From Flavobacterium micromati (GTDB lineage: Bacteria > Bacteroidota > Bacteroidia > Flavobacteriales > Flavobacteriaceae): 64,000 nucleotides of DNA. This document shows positions 29,493-38,416 of the stretch, one piece after another; position 1 is the stretch's first letter; the number at the start of each line of letters is the position of its first letter. A model generated the notes under the pieces. It was not told the origin of the DNA. It worked only from the letters and a program-made list of their open reading frames with translations, and did no database searches. The position numbers and the translations under genes were made by a program. The stretch lies in the NCBI RefSeq assembly GCF_900129585.1, contig NZ_FQWF01000009.1:124001-188000 (forward strand), written 5' to 3'.

Positions 29493-30365
29493 ATGAAAGC
29501 ATACGTATTTCCAGGTCAGGGCGCACAGTTCACAGGAATGGGCAAAGACTTATATGAAAATTCCACATTAGCAAAAGAATTGTTTGAAAAAGCAAATCAA
29601 ATATTAGGTTTTCGCATTACAGATATAATGTTTAGCGGAACTGCAGAGGAACTGAAACAGACTAAAGTAACCCAGCCAGCAGTATTTTTACATTCGGTTA
29701 TTTTGGCAAAAACATTAATAGATTTTAAACCAGAAATGGTAGCGGGCCATTCTTTAGGCGAATTTTCAGCATTAGTTGCAAATGGTACATTGTCATTTGA
29801 AGATGGTCTAAAATTAGTATCACAAAGAGCGTTAGCAATGCAAAAAGCTTGTGATATAAAGCCTTCAACTATGGCAGCTGTATTAGGATTGGCCGACACT
29901 ATTGTTGAAGAAGTTTGTGCTTCAATTGATGGCGTTGTTGTAGCGGCGAACTATAATTGTCCCGGGCAATTAGTAATTTCTGGAGAAACATCAGCGGTAG
30001 AAAAAGCATGTGAAGCAATGAAAGCAGCTGGAGCAAAAAGAGCGTTATTATTACCTGTAGGCGGAGCATTTCATTCGCCAATGATGGAACCAGCTAGAGC
30101 GGAACTAGAAGCTGCTATTGAAGCAACCACATTCTCTACTCCTATTTGTCCGGTATATCAAAACGTCACTGCTAACGCAGTTTCATCGCCAGAAGAGATC
30201 AAGAAAAATTTAATTATACAACTGACTGCTCCTGTAAAATGGACACAATCGGTACAGCAAATGATTGCCGACGGAGCTACTTTATTCACTGAAATTGGTC
30301 CTGGAAAAGTTTTAGCTGGATTGATTGGTAAAATTGATAAGGAAGCGGCGACTGCGAACGCATAA
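29493..30365 (+). CDS. fabD: Malonyl-CoA:ACP transacylase
   Basis: Loads malonyl groups onto acyl carrier protein for fatty-acid synthesis. 290 residues. The oxyanion-hole motif is FPGQGAQ (Gln9), the nucleophile is Ser87 in GHSLGE, the catalytic His is in GAFHSPMM and the malonate-binding Arg is in SQRALAMQKA. No other fatty-acid synthesis gene adjoins it here, which is common for fabD in Flavobacteria. Confidence 0.96.
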   Translation: MKAYVFPGQGAQFTGMGKDLYENSTLAKELFEKANQILGFRITDIMFSGTAEELKQTKVTQPAVFLHSVILAKTLIDFKPEMVAGHSLGEFSALVANGTLSFEDGLKLVSQRALAMQKACDIKPSTMAAVLGLADTIVEEVCASIDGVVVAANYNCPGQLVISGETSAVEKACEAMKAAGAKRALLLPVGGAFHSPMMEPARAELEAAIEATTFSTPICPVYQNVTANAVSSPEEIKKNLIIQLTAPVKWTQSVQQMIADGATLFTEIGPGKVLAGLIGKIDKEAATANA

Positions 30366-30479
30366 AAATAGTGATGAGTGATCAGTTTTAGTGATCAGAG
30401 CTCTTGTACAAATACAATCCTTGTGAACGAAAGTTGATGGGGATTTTTTTATTATAAACTAGTCGCTTCCTTGCACTGA

Positions 30480-30769
30480 TTATTTAAAATTCCTGTAATC
30501 AAATAATCGGTACCTGACTTTTTCGAAAAAAACATATACTATTGTTCGTTTATTATAATTGTAAAAAATATAATGGAAACCAAGACAATGAAATTCCGCG
30601 GAAGTTTTCCTGCTTGGAAAATCTTTAATATTTTGAGAAATGAACTGAAGTAATTTTTCCAAATACTTTTCTGAATTCTCTTGATAAGAAAAATATTCTT
30701 TTTGAATAATAAATAGACTAATTCGTCAAAATAATCTAAAATACTATTTTTATAAATTATTTTTTCCAA
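30480..30769 (-). pseudogene. Decayed RelE/ParE-like toxin gene
   Basis: Reading from a TTG at 30769: KIIYKNSILDYFDELVYLLFKK in one frame, then EYFSYQENSEKYLEKLLQFI, IKDFPSRKT, YIFYNYNKRT and YVFFEK in another. Joined, this resembles a small Bacteroidetes RelE/ParE-type toxin family of about 100 residues. The break lies in an A run near 30700, and the C-terminus has a second shift. It overlaps the end of a broken antitoxin-like gene by 13 bases, the usual arrangement for toxin-antitoxin pairs. Confidence 0.65.
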
Positions 30770-30941
30770 GGATACTTACTTATTCGTTTTTTCATTTCAG
30801 ATAAAAACTCTTTAAATGTATAAACGTTTTTAAACTCGATATTAATATCAAAATTCTTTCCAAAACCTTTTTATTTTGAAGTTGTTTTATAAGCAATTAC
30901 TGGTTCTTCAGCTTTCTCAGTAATTATTTTTTATAATTCAT
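30757..30941 (-). pseudogene. Decayed antitoxin-like gene
   Basis: From an ATG at 30941 the frame breaks after five codons. Pieces in the other frames read ITEKAEEPVIAYKTTSK, then GFGKNFDINIEFKNVYTFKE and EFLSEMKKRISKYPWKK. Together they make one short protein ending just inside the toxin start, as expected for the upstream partner. Apart from this pair and the galE terminator, the 665-base stretch 30366-31030 holds no gene. Confidence 0.55.
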
Positions 30942-30970
30942 AAAGACAGTTTTAGAAAATCAGAGTCATA

Positions 30971-31012
30971 AAAAAATCCCAAACTATCATTTTTGATAAT
31001 TTGAGATTTTTT
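30971..31012 (-). terminator. Terminator of the DegT-galE operon
   Basis: Arms at 30972-30989 and 30994-31011 form an 18-bp stem on the minus-strand RNA with two G-U pairs, then a U run, about 20 bases past the galE stop. Confidence 0.8.
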
Positions 31013-31030
31013 AGTTGTACTATTCAAAGT

Positions 31031-32044
31031 TTAACTTCTTATTTTCTGTTCCCACTTCCAGGCGCTCGCCATCGCTTCATCAAGAGTAGATTGCGCTTTC
31101 CAACCTAAAACATTATTTGCCTCATCAGTATTGGCGTAAGCCGAAGTAACATCTCCTTCTCTACGACCTACAATTTTAAATGGCAATTTTTTTCCACTCA
31201 CTTTTTCAAATGAATGGATCACTTCCAATACAGAACTTCCTGTTCCAGTACCTAAATTGAAAGTCTCTACTTTTGATTTGTTTTTTTTATTCAGTAATCG
31301 TTGTAACGCAATTACATGGGCTTTCGCCAAATCAACTACGTGAATATAATCACGAACTGCTGTTCCATCTGGAGTAGGATAATCATCACCGTAAACGGCC
31401 AATTCTTTTCGCAAACCAAAACCTGTTTGCGTAATAAAAGGAACAAGATTTTGAGGAATTCCTAGCGGTAATTCACCTATTTCAGCGGTTGGATGAGATC
31501 CAATAGGATTAAAATAACGCAGCAAGATTGCATTAATATTCGTTACTTTGGCAGTATCGGTTATAATCTCCTCCCCTATTGCTTTGGTATTTCCATAAGG
31601 CGACAAAGCTTGTTGCAATGCAGCATCTTCTGTTATTGGCATTTTTTCGGCTTGACCGTACACAGTACAAGAGGAACTAAATATAAAATTAGCCTCTGGT
31701 TTTTGTTGTAATTGTTGCAATATATAAACCAATGCGCTGACGTTATTTTCATAATATAACAATGGATTTTCAACACTCTCTCCTACCGCTTTTGAAGCTG
31801 CAAAATGAATTACTCCGGAAATATCCTGATGTCTTTTAAAAAAATCTTGCACTCTCTCTTTTTCACGCAAGTCTATATTTTCATATTGAGGAACTTTACC
31901 AGTGATGTTTTGAATTCCGTCTAAAACACTTAGCGAAGTATTTGATAAATTATCAATAACGATTACCTCAAATCCTTCATTTTGTAATTCCACTACTGTA
32001 TGAGATCCTATAAAGCCCAAACCACCTGTTACTAATACTTTCAT
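31031..32044 (-). CDS. galE: UDP-glucose 4-epimerase
   Basis: Interconverts UDP-glucose and UDP-galactose (possibly also the N-acetyl forms) with bound NAD. 337 residues, extended short-chain dehydrogenase fold. NAD motif GGLGFIGSH at residues 7-15; catalytic Ser in FSSSCTVYG and the YxxxK pair in SPYGNTKAIGEE. It follows the aminotransferase gene by 29 bases, and both lie opposite waaA, so it probably supplies sugars for lipopolysaccharide or exopolysaccharide. Confidence 0.95.
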   Translation of the reverse strand: MKVLVTGGLGFIGSHTVVELQNEGFEVIVIDNLSNTSLSVLDGIQNITGKVPQYENIDLREKERVQDFFKRHQDISGVIHFAASKAVGESVENPLLYYENNVSALVYILQQLQQKPEANFIFSSSCTVYGQAEKMPITEDAALQQALSPYGNTKAIGEEIITDTAKVTNINAILLRYFNPIGSHPTAEIGELPLGIPQNLVPFITQTGFGLRKELAVYGDDYPTPDGTAVRDYIHVVDLAKAHVIALQRLLNKKNKSKVETFNLGTGTGSSVLEVIHSFEKVSGKKLPFKIVGRREGDVTSAYANTDEANNVLGWKAQSTLDEAMASAWKWEQKIRS

Positions 32045-32073
32045 CTTTTTTACTGATTTTAATACAAACGCTG

Positions 32074-33204
32074 TTATTTTAAAAATTCTAAAATACTATC
32101 CGTAATATATTTAATTTGTTCATCGTCAAGCTCTGTATGCATAGGTAATGAAAGCACTTCGGTCACCAATTGATTCGTTACCGGAAAATCTTCTTCTTTG
32201 TATCTCGCATCTTTATACGCTTTTTGCGAATGCAAAGGAATTGGATAATAAATTGCACAAGGAATACCTTTATCCAGTAAATGTTGCATCAATCCATTCC
32301 TGTCTGATGCAACAATACGTAATGTGTATTGATGAAAAACGTGACAGTCACAAATGTCACATATAAATGGTGCGATGATATTTTTATGTCCTTCTAACGC
32401 AGCTGAATATTTTCTAGCAGCATCTTGCCTTGCTTTCCCGTACTGATCCAGCAACGGTAATTTCGCATTTAAAACTGCTGCTTGAATACTATCTAAACGT
32501 GAATTAACACCTACAACATCGTGATGGTAACGCTCGTACATTCCGTGATTTACTATTCCACGTAGTTTGTGAGCCAAGGCATCATCATTTGTAAAAATTG
32601 CTCCTCCATCTCCATAACATCCTAGATTTTTAGATGGAAAAAATGAAGTCGCACCTACGTGTCCAATAGTTCCAGCTTTTTTCTTAGTTCCATCAGAAAA
32701 TTTACAATTCGCTCCAATTGCCTGTGCATTATCTTCAATAACGTATAGATTATGTTCTTTGGCAATAGCCATAATCGCTTCCATATTAGCAGCACGGCCA
32801 AATAAATGAACCGGCACAATTGCTTTAGTTTTTGGTGTGATTGCTTTTTTAATTCCTTCTATCGAAATATTCATGTTATAAAGATCAACATCAACTAAAA
32901 CTGGTGTTAATTGCAGTAACGCAATCACTTCAACAGTTGCTGCAAAGGTAAAATCAGCGGTAATTACCTCATCGCCAGGTTTTAAATCAAGTCCCATCAT
33001 TGCAATTTGCAACGCATCGGTTCCATTAGCGCAAGGAATTACATGTTTTACATCTAGATATTCTTCTAAAGATTTTTGAAATTGATGAACTTGAGGTCCA
33101 TTGATATAAGTGTTAGTATTTAAAACCTCCTGAATCGAGGCATTCACGGTAACTGCAATTTTATCATATTGACTTTTCAAGTCAACCATTTGGATTTTTT
33201 TCAT
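32074..33204 (-). CDS. DegT/DnrJ/EryC1/StrS sugar aminotransferase
   Basis: 376 residues. PLP-dependent transfer of an amino group, usually from glutamate, to a keto-sugar nucleotide. The PLP lysine is in FFPSKNLGCYGDGG; other landmarks are ANGTDALQIAMM, ADFTFAATVEVI, VIEDNAQAIGA and GVNSRLDSIQAAVL. It resembles WbpE-type enzymes that make 3-amino sugars, but the exact substrate is not certain. It is the first gene of an operon with galE; the divergent waaA suggests an envelope role. Confidence 0.93.
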   Translation of the reverse strand: MKKIQMVDLKSQYDKIAVTVNASIQEVLNTNTYINGPQVHQFQKSLEEYLDVKHVIPCANGTDALQIAMMGLDLKPGDEVITADFTFAATVEVIALLQLTPVLVDVDLYNMNISIEGIKKAITPKTKAIVPVHLFGRAANMEAIMAIAKEHNLYVIEDNAQAIGANCKFSDGTKKKAGTIGHVGATSFFPSKNLGCYGDGGAIFTNDDALAHKLRGIVNHGMYERYHHDVVGVNSRLDSIQAAVLNAKLPLLDQYGKARQDAARKYSAALEGHKNIIAPFICDICDCHVFHQYTLRIVASDRNGLMQHLLDKGIPCAIYYPIPLHSQKAYKDARYKEEDFPVTNQLVTEVLSLPMHTELDDEQIKYITDSILEFLK

Positions 33205-33274
33205 TGTAATTTTTGTTTATTGTTCGAAAGTGTACCGTTTCTAAATACGGTCATTACTTTCTTAAAACGAAGCA

Positions 33275-33282
33275 CAAAAATA
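33275..33282 (-). promoter_or_regulatory. TATTTTTG -7 element for the DegT-galE operon
   Basis: Minus-strand TAnnTTTG match, 71 bases before the aminotransferase start, in the divergent region shared with waaA. Confidence 0.5.
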
Positions 33283-33430
33283 GTTATTTATGAGTTGAAA
33301 CCAATGCGACCCTCATTAAAAAAAGATAGTATTCCTTTGAAATAAAAAGTGGGTTCATGACAAGCAAAATTTATCTATTTATGCTGCAGCAATAAACCTA
33401 AAGAAAACGTATTTTAGCCCCAAAATTATA

Positions 33431-34675
33431 ATGATGCTTTTTCTCTATAATCTAGTTGTACAATTTGCTGGTTTTTTCTTAAAAATAGTGGCTCTTTTCA
33501 ATCCAAAAATGAAACTTTTTGTGAATGGCCGGAAAGTAGTTTTCCTTGTTTTGGAACAAAAAATAAAACCCAGAGACAAAACAATCTGGTTTCATGCCGC
33601 TTCACTTGGCGAATACGAGCAAGGCTTACCCGTGATCGAAAAAATAAAAAAACAATTCCCTTTACATAAAATCGTGGTTACCTTTTTCTCACCTTCGGGT
33701 TATGAGGTTAGAAAAAATAATACTGTTGCTGACGTTACGGTTTATTTGCCTTTGGACACCAAAAAAAATGCAAAAATTTTTTTGAAAATCGTTCATCCAG
33801 AAATGGTATTCTTTATCAAATATGAATATTGGCCTAATTATTTAGCGGAGCTCAAAAAACGGAATACTAAAACTTATTTAATCTCTGGAATTCTTAGAAA
33901 GAATCAACTATTTTTCAAATGGTACGGTGGTTTTTACAGAGAAGCATTAGAAACATTTACTTATTTTTTTGTACAAAATGAAACTTCAAAAAAATTGCTT
34001 CAAGAATTAGGCAAAACAAATGTTGCTGTTTCTGGCGACACTCGATTTGACCGAGTGATAAACATTTTAGAAAAAGACAATTCGCTTGATTTTATTTCTC
34101 AGTTTAAAAATAATACGCTAACTATTGTTGTAGGAAGCTCATGGCCAACAGATGAAAAACTTTTAGTGAATTTTATTAATTCATACCAATTAAATATAAA
34201 ATTTATCATTGCACCGCACAATATAAAAAAGGAACAGATTATAGAATTAAAAAACAGCATAAATAAAAAAACAGTTTTATTTTCTGAAAAAGACGAAAAG
34301 AATTTAGCTGACTTTGATGTTTTTATTATTGACACTATTGGCATTTTGACCAAAATCTACAGTTATGCGGATATCGCGTACGTGGGTGGCGGATTTGGAA
34401 ATCCTGGTGTCCATAATCTATTAGAACCAGCAACTTTTGGCGTTCCAATTATTATTGGACCCAACTATTCGCATTTTGCAGAAGCAATCGCGCTGGTAAA
34501 TATAGAAGCCTGTGTTTCGGTTACCAATCAAAAAGAATTAAATGAAGCGCTTGAAAACCTGATACGCAATGACGACATCCGAAGGGAGAAAGGTCATACA
34601 TCTAGCACCTTTGTACAAATGAATAAAGGAGCTACGGCAGTGATTTTAAAACACATTTTAAATGATACAATTTAA
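33431..34675 (+). CDS. waaA: 3-deoxy-D-manno-octulosonic acid (Kdo) transferase
   Basis: Adds Kdo to lipid A precursors at the inner membrane. 414 residues, glycosyltransferase family 30. A hydrophobic N-terminal helix (about 2-25) anchors it. The acceptor domain has FHAASLGEYEQ with the catalytic Glu, and FFIKYEYWPNY; the CMP-Kdo-binding half has VVGSSWPTDE, AYVGGGFGNPGVHNLLEPA and GPNYSHFAEA. The gene overlaps the acetyltransferase by 14 bases. Confidence 0.95.
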   Translation: MMLFLYNLVVQFAGFFLKIVALFNPKMKLFVNGRKVVFLVLEQKIKPRDKTIWFHAASLGEYEQGLPVIEKIKKQFPLHKIVVTFFSPSGYEVRKNNTVADVTVYLPLDTKKNAKIFLKIVHPEMVFFIKYEYWPNYLAELKKRNTKTYLISGILRKNQLFFKWYGGFYREALETFTYFFVQNETSKKLLQELGKTNVAVSGDTRFDRVINILEKDNSLDFISQFKNNTLTIVVGSSWPTDEKLLVNFINSYQLNIKFIIAPHNIKKEQIIELKNSINKKTVLFSEKDEKNLADFDVFIIDTIGILTKIYSYADIAYVGGGFGNPGVHNLLEPATFGVPIIIGPNYSHFAEAIALVNIEACVSVTNQKELNEALENLIRNDDIRREKGHTSSTFVQMNKGATAVILKHILNDTI

Positions 34676-35108
34676 GCCTCTGGTAATTTCTGATATTGAA
34701 TCAGTAGTGATAATGATGCAAGAATTTTACGCAGTTGATAATTATCCTATTGATGTTGACGTTTCTAAAACTTTATTGACAGATTTTATTTCCAATGAAA
34801 ATTTAGGGAAAGCCTGGCTCATTATTTTTAATAATGAAATTGTGGGCTACGTGATTATCACTTTCATTTTTAGTTTTGAATACCAAGGTAAAATAGCTTT
34901 TCTGGATGAATTATATGTAAGAGAAAAATTCCGAGGTAACGGAATTGGAAGTCAAACGTTAGCATTTATTATAGAGGAAAGTAAACAATTATCGTTGAAA
35001 TTGATCTATTTAGAGATAGAAAATCACAATCAAAACGCACAAAAATTGTATATTGCCAGCGGTTTTGAATTGCATAATCGGAAATTAATGGCTTACAAAA
35101 TCAACTAA
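34662..35108 (+). CDS. GNAT-family N-acetyltransferase
   Basis: 148 residues. The acetyl-CoA loop is visible as LDELYVREKFRGNGIGSQTL, with the R/QxxGxG/A pattern, and the C-terminal LEIENHNQNAQKLYIASGFE is a typical GNAT end. The acetylated substrate is not known. It starts inside the 3' end of waaA (14-base overlap), so it is probably translated from the same message. Confidence 0.9.
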   Translation: MIQFKPLVISDIESVVIMMQEFYAVDNYPIDVDVSKTLLTDFISNENLGKAWLIIFNNEIVGYVIITFIFSFEYQGKIAFLDELYVREKFRGNGIGSQTLAFIIEESKQLSLKLIYLEIENHNQNAQKLYIASGFELHNRKLMAYKIN

Positions 35109-35131
35109 AAATGCAAATTAAATAAATAAAC

Positions 35132-37306
35132 ATGAAATTTTTAAAACTATTCCTATTATTATTTGTTCTTCAGACACAAGCCCAGCAAGGTGGAATGTGG
35201 ATTCCTTCTTTATTGAAAGGGATGAACGAGACAGAGATGAAAAATCTAGGCATGAAAATGTCAGTAAAAGATATTTACGATGTAAATACTTCAAGTATTA
35301 AGGATGCTGTTCCCCATTTTAATGGTGGTTGCACCTCTGAGGTGATTTCTCCAAAAGGATTAATTTTAACCAATCATCATTGTGGCTACTCGCAAATTCA
35401 ATCACACTCAACAGTTGAAAATGATTACCTTACTAATGGTTTTTGGGCCTACAAAACGGAAGACGAATTACCAAACGAAGGTTTGACAGTTACTTTTATC
35501 GTGAAAATTGAAGATGTAACGACAGCGGTTTTAAATGGAACAGCGACATTGACAAACGAAGCGGAGAAGCAGAAAAAAATTCAAGAAAATATTTCTACTT
35601 TAAGTGCGACTTTATCCAAAGAAAATTGGCAAGAAAATAAAATCCGTACTTTTTACGAAGGAAACCAATACATGCTTTTTGTAACGGAAACATTTAATGA
35701 CGTTCGATTAGTTGGAGCTCCACCTACATCGATTGGGAAATTTGGATCCGATACTGACAACTGGGTTTGGCCGCGTCATACTGGAGATTTTTCTTTATTT
35801 AGAATTTATGCTGACAAAAACAATCGTCCAGCAAAATATTCAAAAGACAATATTCCTTACACGCCAAAACATTTTTTACCAATATCACTTGACGGTATAG
35901 CCGAAGATGATTTCTCTCTAGTTTTTGGTTACCCGGGAAAAACAAATGAATATTTACCAGCTGTTGCCATCGAACAGATTGTAAACGAACTAAATCCAGC
36001 AAAAATAGAAATTAGAGATAGAGCCTTGAAAGTTACGGATGGTTTTATGCGAAAAGACAATGCGATTAAAATTCAATATGCGTCAAAATACGCAAGTATT
36101 GCTAACTATTGGAAAAAATGGATTGGCGAAACACAAGGATTAAAAAAATCAAATGCCGTAGCTGTAAAAAGAGACGCAGAAAAACTTTTTCAACAAAAAA
36201 TTATAAAAGCAGGAAAAGAAAAAGAATACGGAACACTCTTAGCTGATTTCGAAAAAAATTATACTGCAATCGCTCCGTATGCAGTGGCGAGAGATTATTT
36301 TATGGAAATTGTACTTCGTAACACTGAAATGCTGAGCACAGGATACAAACTGTATCAATTAGAGCAATTATATAATGTTAGAGGCGAACAAGCGTTTAAT
36401 GACAGAAGAAATAATTTAGTTACTGGTTTGGCTGACTTCTACAAAAATTTTAATGCTGTGGTTGACGAAAAAGTTTTTGAACAATTGATAGAGTTGTGCG
36501 CAACCAAATCGTCTAAGCAATTTTTACCACAAAGTTTGAATAATGTAAATGCTAAAAACTTGGCTTCGGATGTTTACAGTAAATCTAAACTTCGCAGTTA
36601 TGATACTTTGAAACAATTGCTTTCTGGTGATGCAAAAACCGTAATCACAAACTTAAATGCCGATCCAGGATTTACTTTAGTCAAAGAACTAGGAGAAATA
36701 TATGCAAAGGAAATTGCTCCAAAATATGACGAAATCAATCTAAACATCACTGCACTTCAACGCACTTACATGAAAGCCCAATTAGAACTAAATACTGACA
36801 GCCGTATATTTCCAGATGCTAATAGCACGTTGAGGGTGACTTATGGAAAAGTAAAAGGTTATGAGCCCAAAGACGCCACTATTTACAGCCCAGTAACGTA
36901 TTTAGACGGCGTTATGGAGAAATATGTTCCAGGAGATTACGAATTTGATGTGCCAGCAAAATTAATTGATTTATACAACGCTAAAGATTATGGCCCTTAC
37001 GGTGAAAATGGCAAAATGCCCGTTTGTTTCATTGGAACAAATCATACTACAGGAGGAAACTCTGGAAGTCCTGCAATTGATGCTTATGGAAACTTAGTTG
37101 GATTAAATTTTGACCGAGTATGGGAAGGAACTATGAGTGACATTTATTATGACCCTAGTATATGCCGAAACATTATGGTCGATATACGCTATGTTTTATT
37201 TATTATGGACAAATATGCAGGAGCTCAAAACCTAATTAACGAATTAAAACTAGTTCACTCAAAGAAAAAGAAAACTGTAAAAAACAATAACGTCAAGCAA
37301 CTATAG
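35132..37306 (+). CDS. S46-family Asp/Glu-specific dipeptidyl-peptidase (DPP11 type)
   Basis: 724 residues with a signal peptide ending QAQ (about 18); periplasmic. Serine protease of clan PA: the catalytic His is in TNHHCGY, and the nucleophile Ser is in TGGNSGSP. The downstream GLNFDR has Arg where DPP7 has Gly; in Porphyromonas DPP11 this Arg (673) gives the preference for Asp or Glu at P1. So DPP11 is the better call. It takes dipeptides off oligopeptides, which suits an amino-acid-fermenting or protein-degrading lifestyle. It follows the GNAT gene by 23 bases. Confidence 0.9.
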   Translation: MKFLKLFLLLFVLQTQAQQGGMWIPSLLKGMNETEMKNLGMKMSVKDIYDVNTSSIKDAVPHFNGGCTSEVISPKGLILTNHHCGYSQIQSHSTVENDYLTNGFWAYKTEDELPNEGLTVTFIVKIEDVTTAVLNGTATLTNEAEKQKKIQENISTLSATLSKENWQENKIRTFYEGNQYMLFVTETFNDVRLVGAPPTSIGKFGSDTDNWVWPRHTGDFSLFRIYADKNNRPAKYSKDNIPYTPKHFLPISLDGIAEDDFSLVFGYPGKTNEYLPAVAIEQIVNELNPAKIEIRDRALKVTDGFMRKDNAIKIQYASKYASIANYWKKWIGETQGLKKSNAVAVKRDAEKLFQQKIIKAGKEKEYGTLLADFEKNYTAIAPYAVARDYFMEIVLRNTEMLSTGYKLYQLEQLYNVRGEQAFNDRRNNLVTGLADFYKNFNAVVDEKVFEQLIELCATKSSKQFLPQSLNNVNAKNLASDVYSKSKLRSYDTLKQLLSGDAKTVITNLNADPGFTLVKELGEIYAKEIAPKYDEINLNITALQRTYMKAQLELNTDSRIFPDANSTLRVTYGKVKGYEPKDATIYSPVTYLDGVMEKYVPGDYEFDVPAKLIDLYNAKDYGPYGENGKMPVCFIGTNHTTGGNSGSPAIDAYGNLVGLNFDRVWEGTMSDIYYDPSICRNIMVDIRYVLFIMDKYAGAQNLINELKLVHSKKKKTVKNNNVKQL

Positions 37307-37454
37307 TCCCAGTTTAGGGACAAGTTAACACAATTGACCATATATTGTATTTCGCTAAGTTTTGTTAAAATGATTAATATGTATATTACAGTTAAATAAG
37401 AATAAAAAAATTAAAAAATAAAATAAAAAAATATTTTACATATTAAAAAATTTA

Positions 37455-37462
37455 TATCTTTG
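37455..37462 (+). promoter_or_regulatory. TATCTTTG -7 element for the small lipoprotein
   Basis: Exact TAnnTTTG match 36 bases before the ATG, in a very AT-rich region typical of strong promoters. Confidence 0.6.
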
Positions 37463-37498
37463 CGGGGAATTAATAATTAACCTTTATATTAAATTAAG

Positions 37499-37684
37499 AT
37501 GAAAAAAGTATTTTTAAGTTTAGCTTTCGTTGCTGTTTTAACTGTTGTATCATGTAAAAAAGCTGACGCTGCAGCTGAAGAAACTACTGTAGACACTACT
37601 GCTGTAATCACTGACACTACTGCTGTAATTGTTGACACGACAGTAACTACTGTTGATACAGTTGCTGTAACTCCAGCTCAGTAA
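37499..37684 (+). CDS. Small Thr/Val/Asp-repeat lipoprotein
   Basis: 61 residues. The signal peptide ends in the lipobox VVSC, so Cys19 would be lipidated and the mature protein is only about 43 residues. The mature part has no predicted fold: it is Ala/Glu at first, then repeats VDTTAV, TDTTAV, VDTTV and VDTVAV. It has no aromatic residues or Cys. It looks like an extended surface or periplasmic spacer. Good promoter and terminator imply strong independent expression. Function unknown. Confidence 0.8.
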   Translation: MKKVFLSLAFVAVLTVVSCKKADAAAEETTVDTTAVITDTTAVIVDTTVTTVDTVAVTPAQ

Positions 37685-37705
37685 TTTTTAATTACAGAAA
37701 AAATC

Positions 37706-37737
37706 AAGCCATCCGCTTAGCGTGATGGCTTTTTTTA
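37706..37737 (+). terminator. Terminator of the small lipoprotein gene
   Basis: AAGCCATC pairs with GATGGCTT, extended by CGC/GCG with a bulge, followed by seven T. Confidence 0.85.
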
Positions 37738-37770
37738 TGCTTATTATTTTCGTAATTATATGAATGGATG

Positions 37771-37815
37771 AAAAAAAGGGAGCGTTTTGAAATTTCAAAA
37801 CGTTCCCTTTTTTTT
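37771..37815. terminator. Bidirectional terminator upstream of the DUF1508 gene end
   Basis: AAAAAGGGAGCGTTTTG pairs with CAAAACGTTCCCTTTTT, flanked by A and T runs on both sides. It most likely ends the minus-strand DUF1508 transcript. Confidence 0.8.
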
Positions 37816-37824
37816 GTTAAATCG

Positions 37825-38172
37825 CTAGTCTAAAAAAATACAGTCATTACCAGTAAAGTCTAAAATCTCTGAACTAGACCCATATTTAACAATCTCATCA
37901 ATCCCTTTTTGTAAACGCAAGGAAGTAGTGTATTTTCTACTTGTTGCAAAGTGATGACCTCCTAATATCAATTTAAAAAAGAATTTCCCACCAGAAGACT
38001 TAAACTTTAAAAAATCAGCAGAATCAATTTCGCGTTTAAACTTTTCAATATTTTCCTCACACTCAAACTTGAGTTCATAACTCAAACTTGTAAATACTAT
38101 TTTGCCTTTTCTCGAAGTAAATACAAATTTGTATTCGTCATTAAATCTTTTACTAATTACAAAAGCTCCCAT
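37825..38172 (-). CDS. DUF1508 (YegP-like) protein
   Basis: 115 residues, no signal peptide. It has two DUF1508-like beta repeats: MGAFVISKRFNDEYKFVFTS with a Ser-x-Gly-type turn, and GGKFFFKLILGGHHFATSRKY, each ending in a short helix with Gly-Ile. Compared with typical YegP proteins the motifs are weak (SSG and LRLQKGI), so the call is moderate. The function of the family is unknown. The gene is isolated with its own terminator; 38173-38355 has no gene. Confidence 0.75.
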   Translation of the reverse strand: MGAFVISKRFNDEYKFVFTSRKGKIVFTSLSYELKFECEENIEKFKREIDSADFLKFKSSGGKFFFKLILGGHHFATSRKYTTSLRLQKGIDEIVKYGSSSEILDFTGNDCIFLD

Positions 38173-38371
38173 GAATTTTAACTATTAAATTTTAGAAATT
38201 GCATTTTTGTTAATTATTTATTTAGCAACACAAAGTTTAAATTATTTAGTAAAAAACAATCTCAAGAAATTGTTTTAAAATAAAATTTTAATGTTCTTTT
38301 TTAAATTAATTAATCATGGTTCTTAAGATTTTAAAAACAAAAAAAACCTCTTCACTTGAAGCTTTTTCTTG

Positions 38372-38409
38372 TACTCAGAGCGGCTCCGAAGCTTCGGAGT
38401 TGAACCCGC
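38372..38409 (-). repeat. tRNA-Leu 3'-end remnant with palindrome, copy 1
   Basis: On the minus strand it reads GCGGGTTCAA, then the perfect palindrome CTCCGAAGCTTCGGAG, then CCGCTCTGAGTA. The real tRNA-Leu has GCGGGTTCAA, GTC, CCGCTCTGAGTA. So the T-arm and acceptor 3' side are preserved and three bases of the T arm are replaced by a 16-base palindrome. Confidence 0.85.
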
Positions 38410-38416
38410 TATTATA

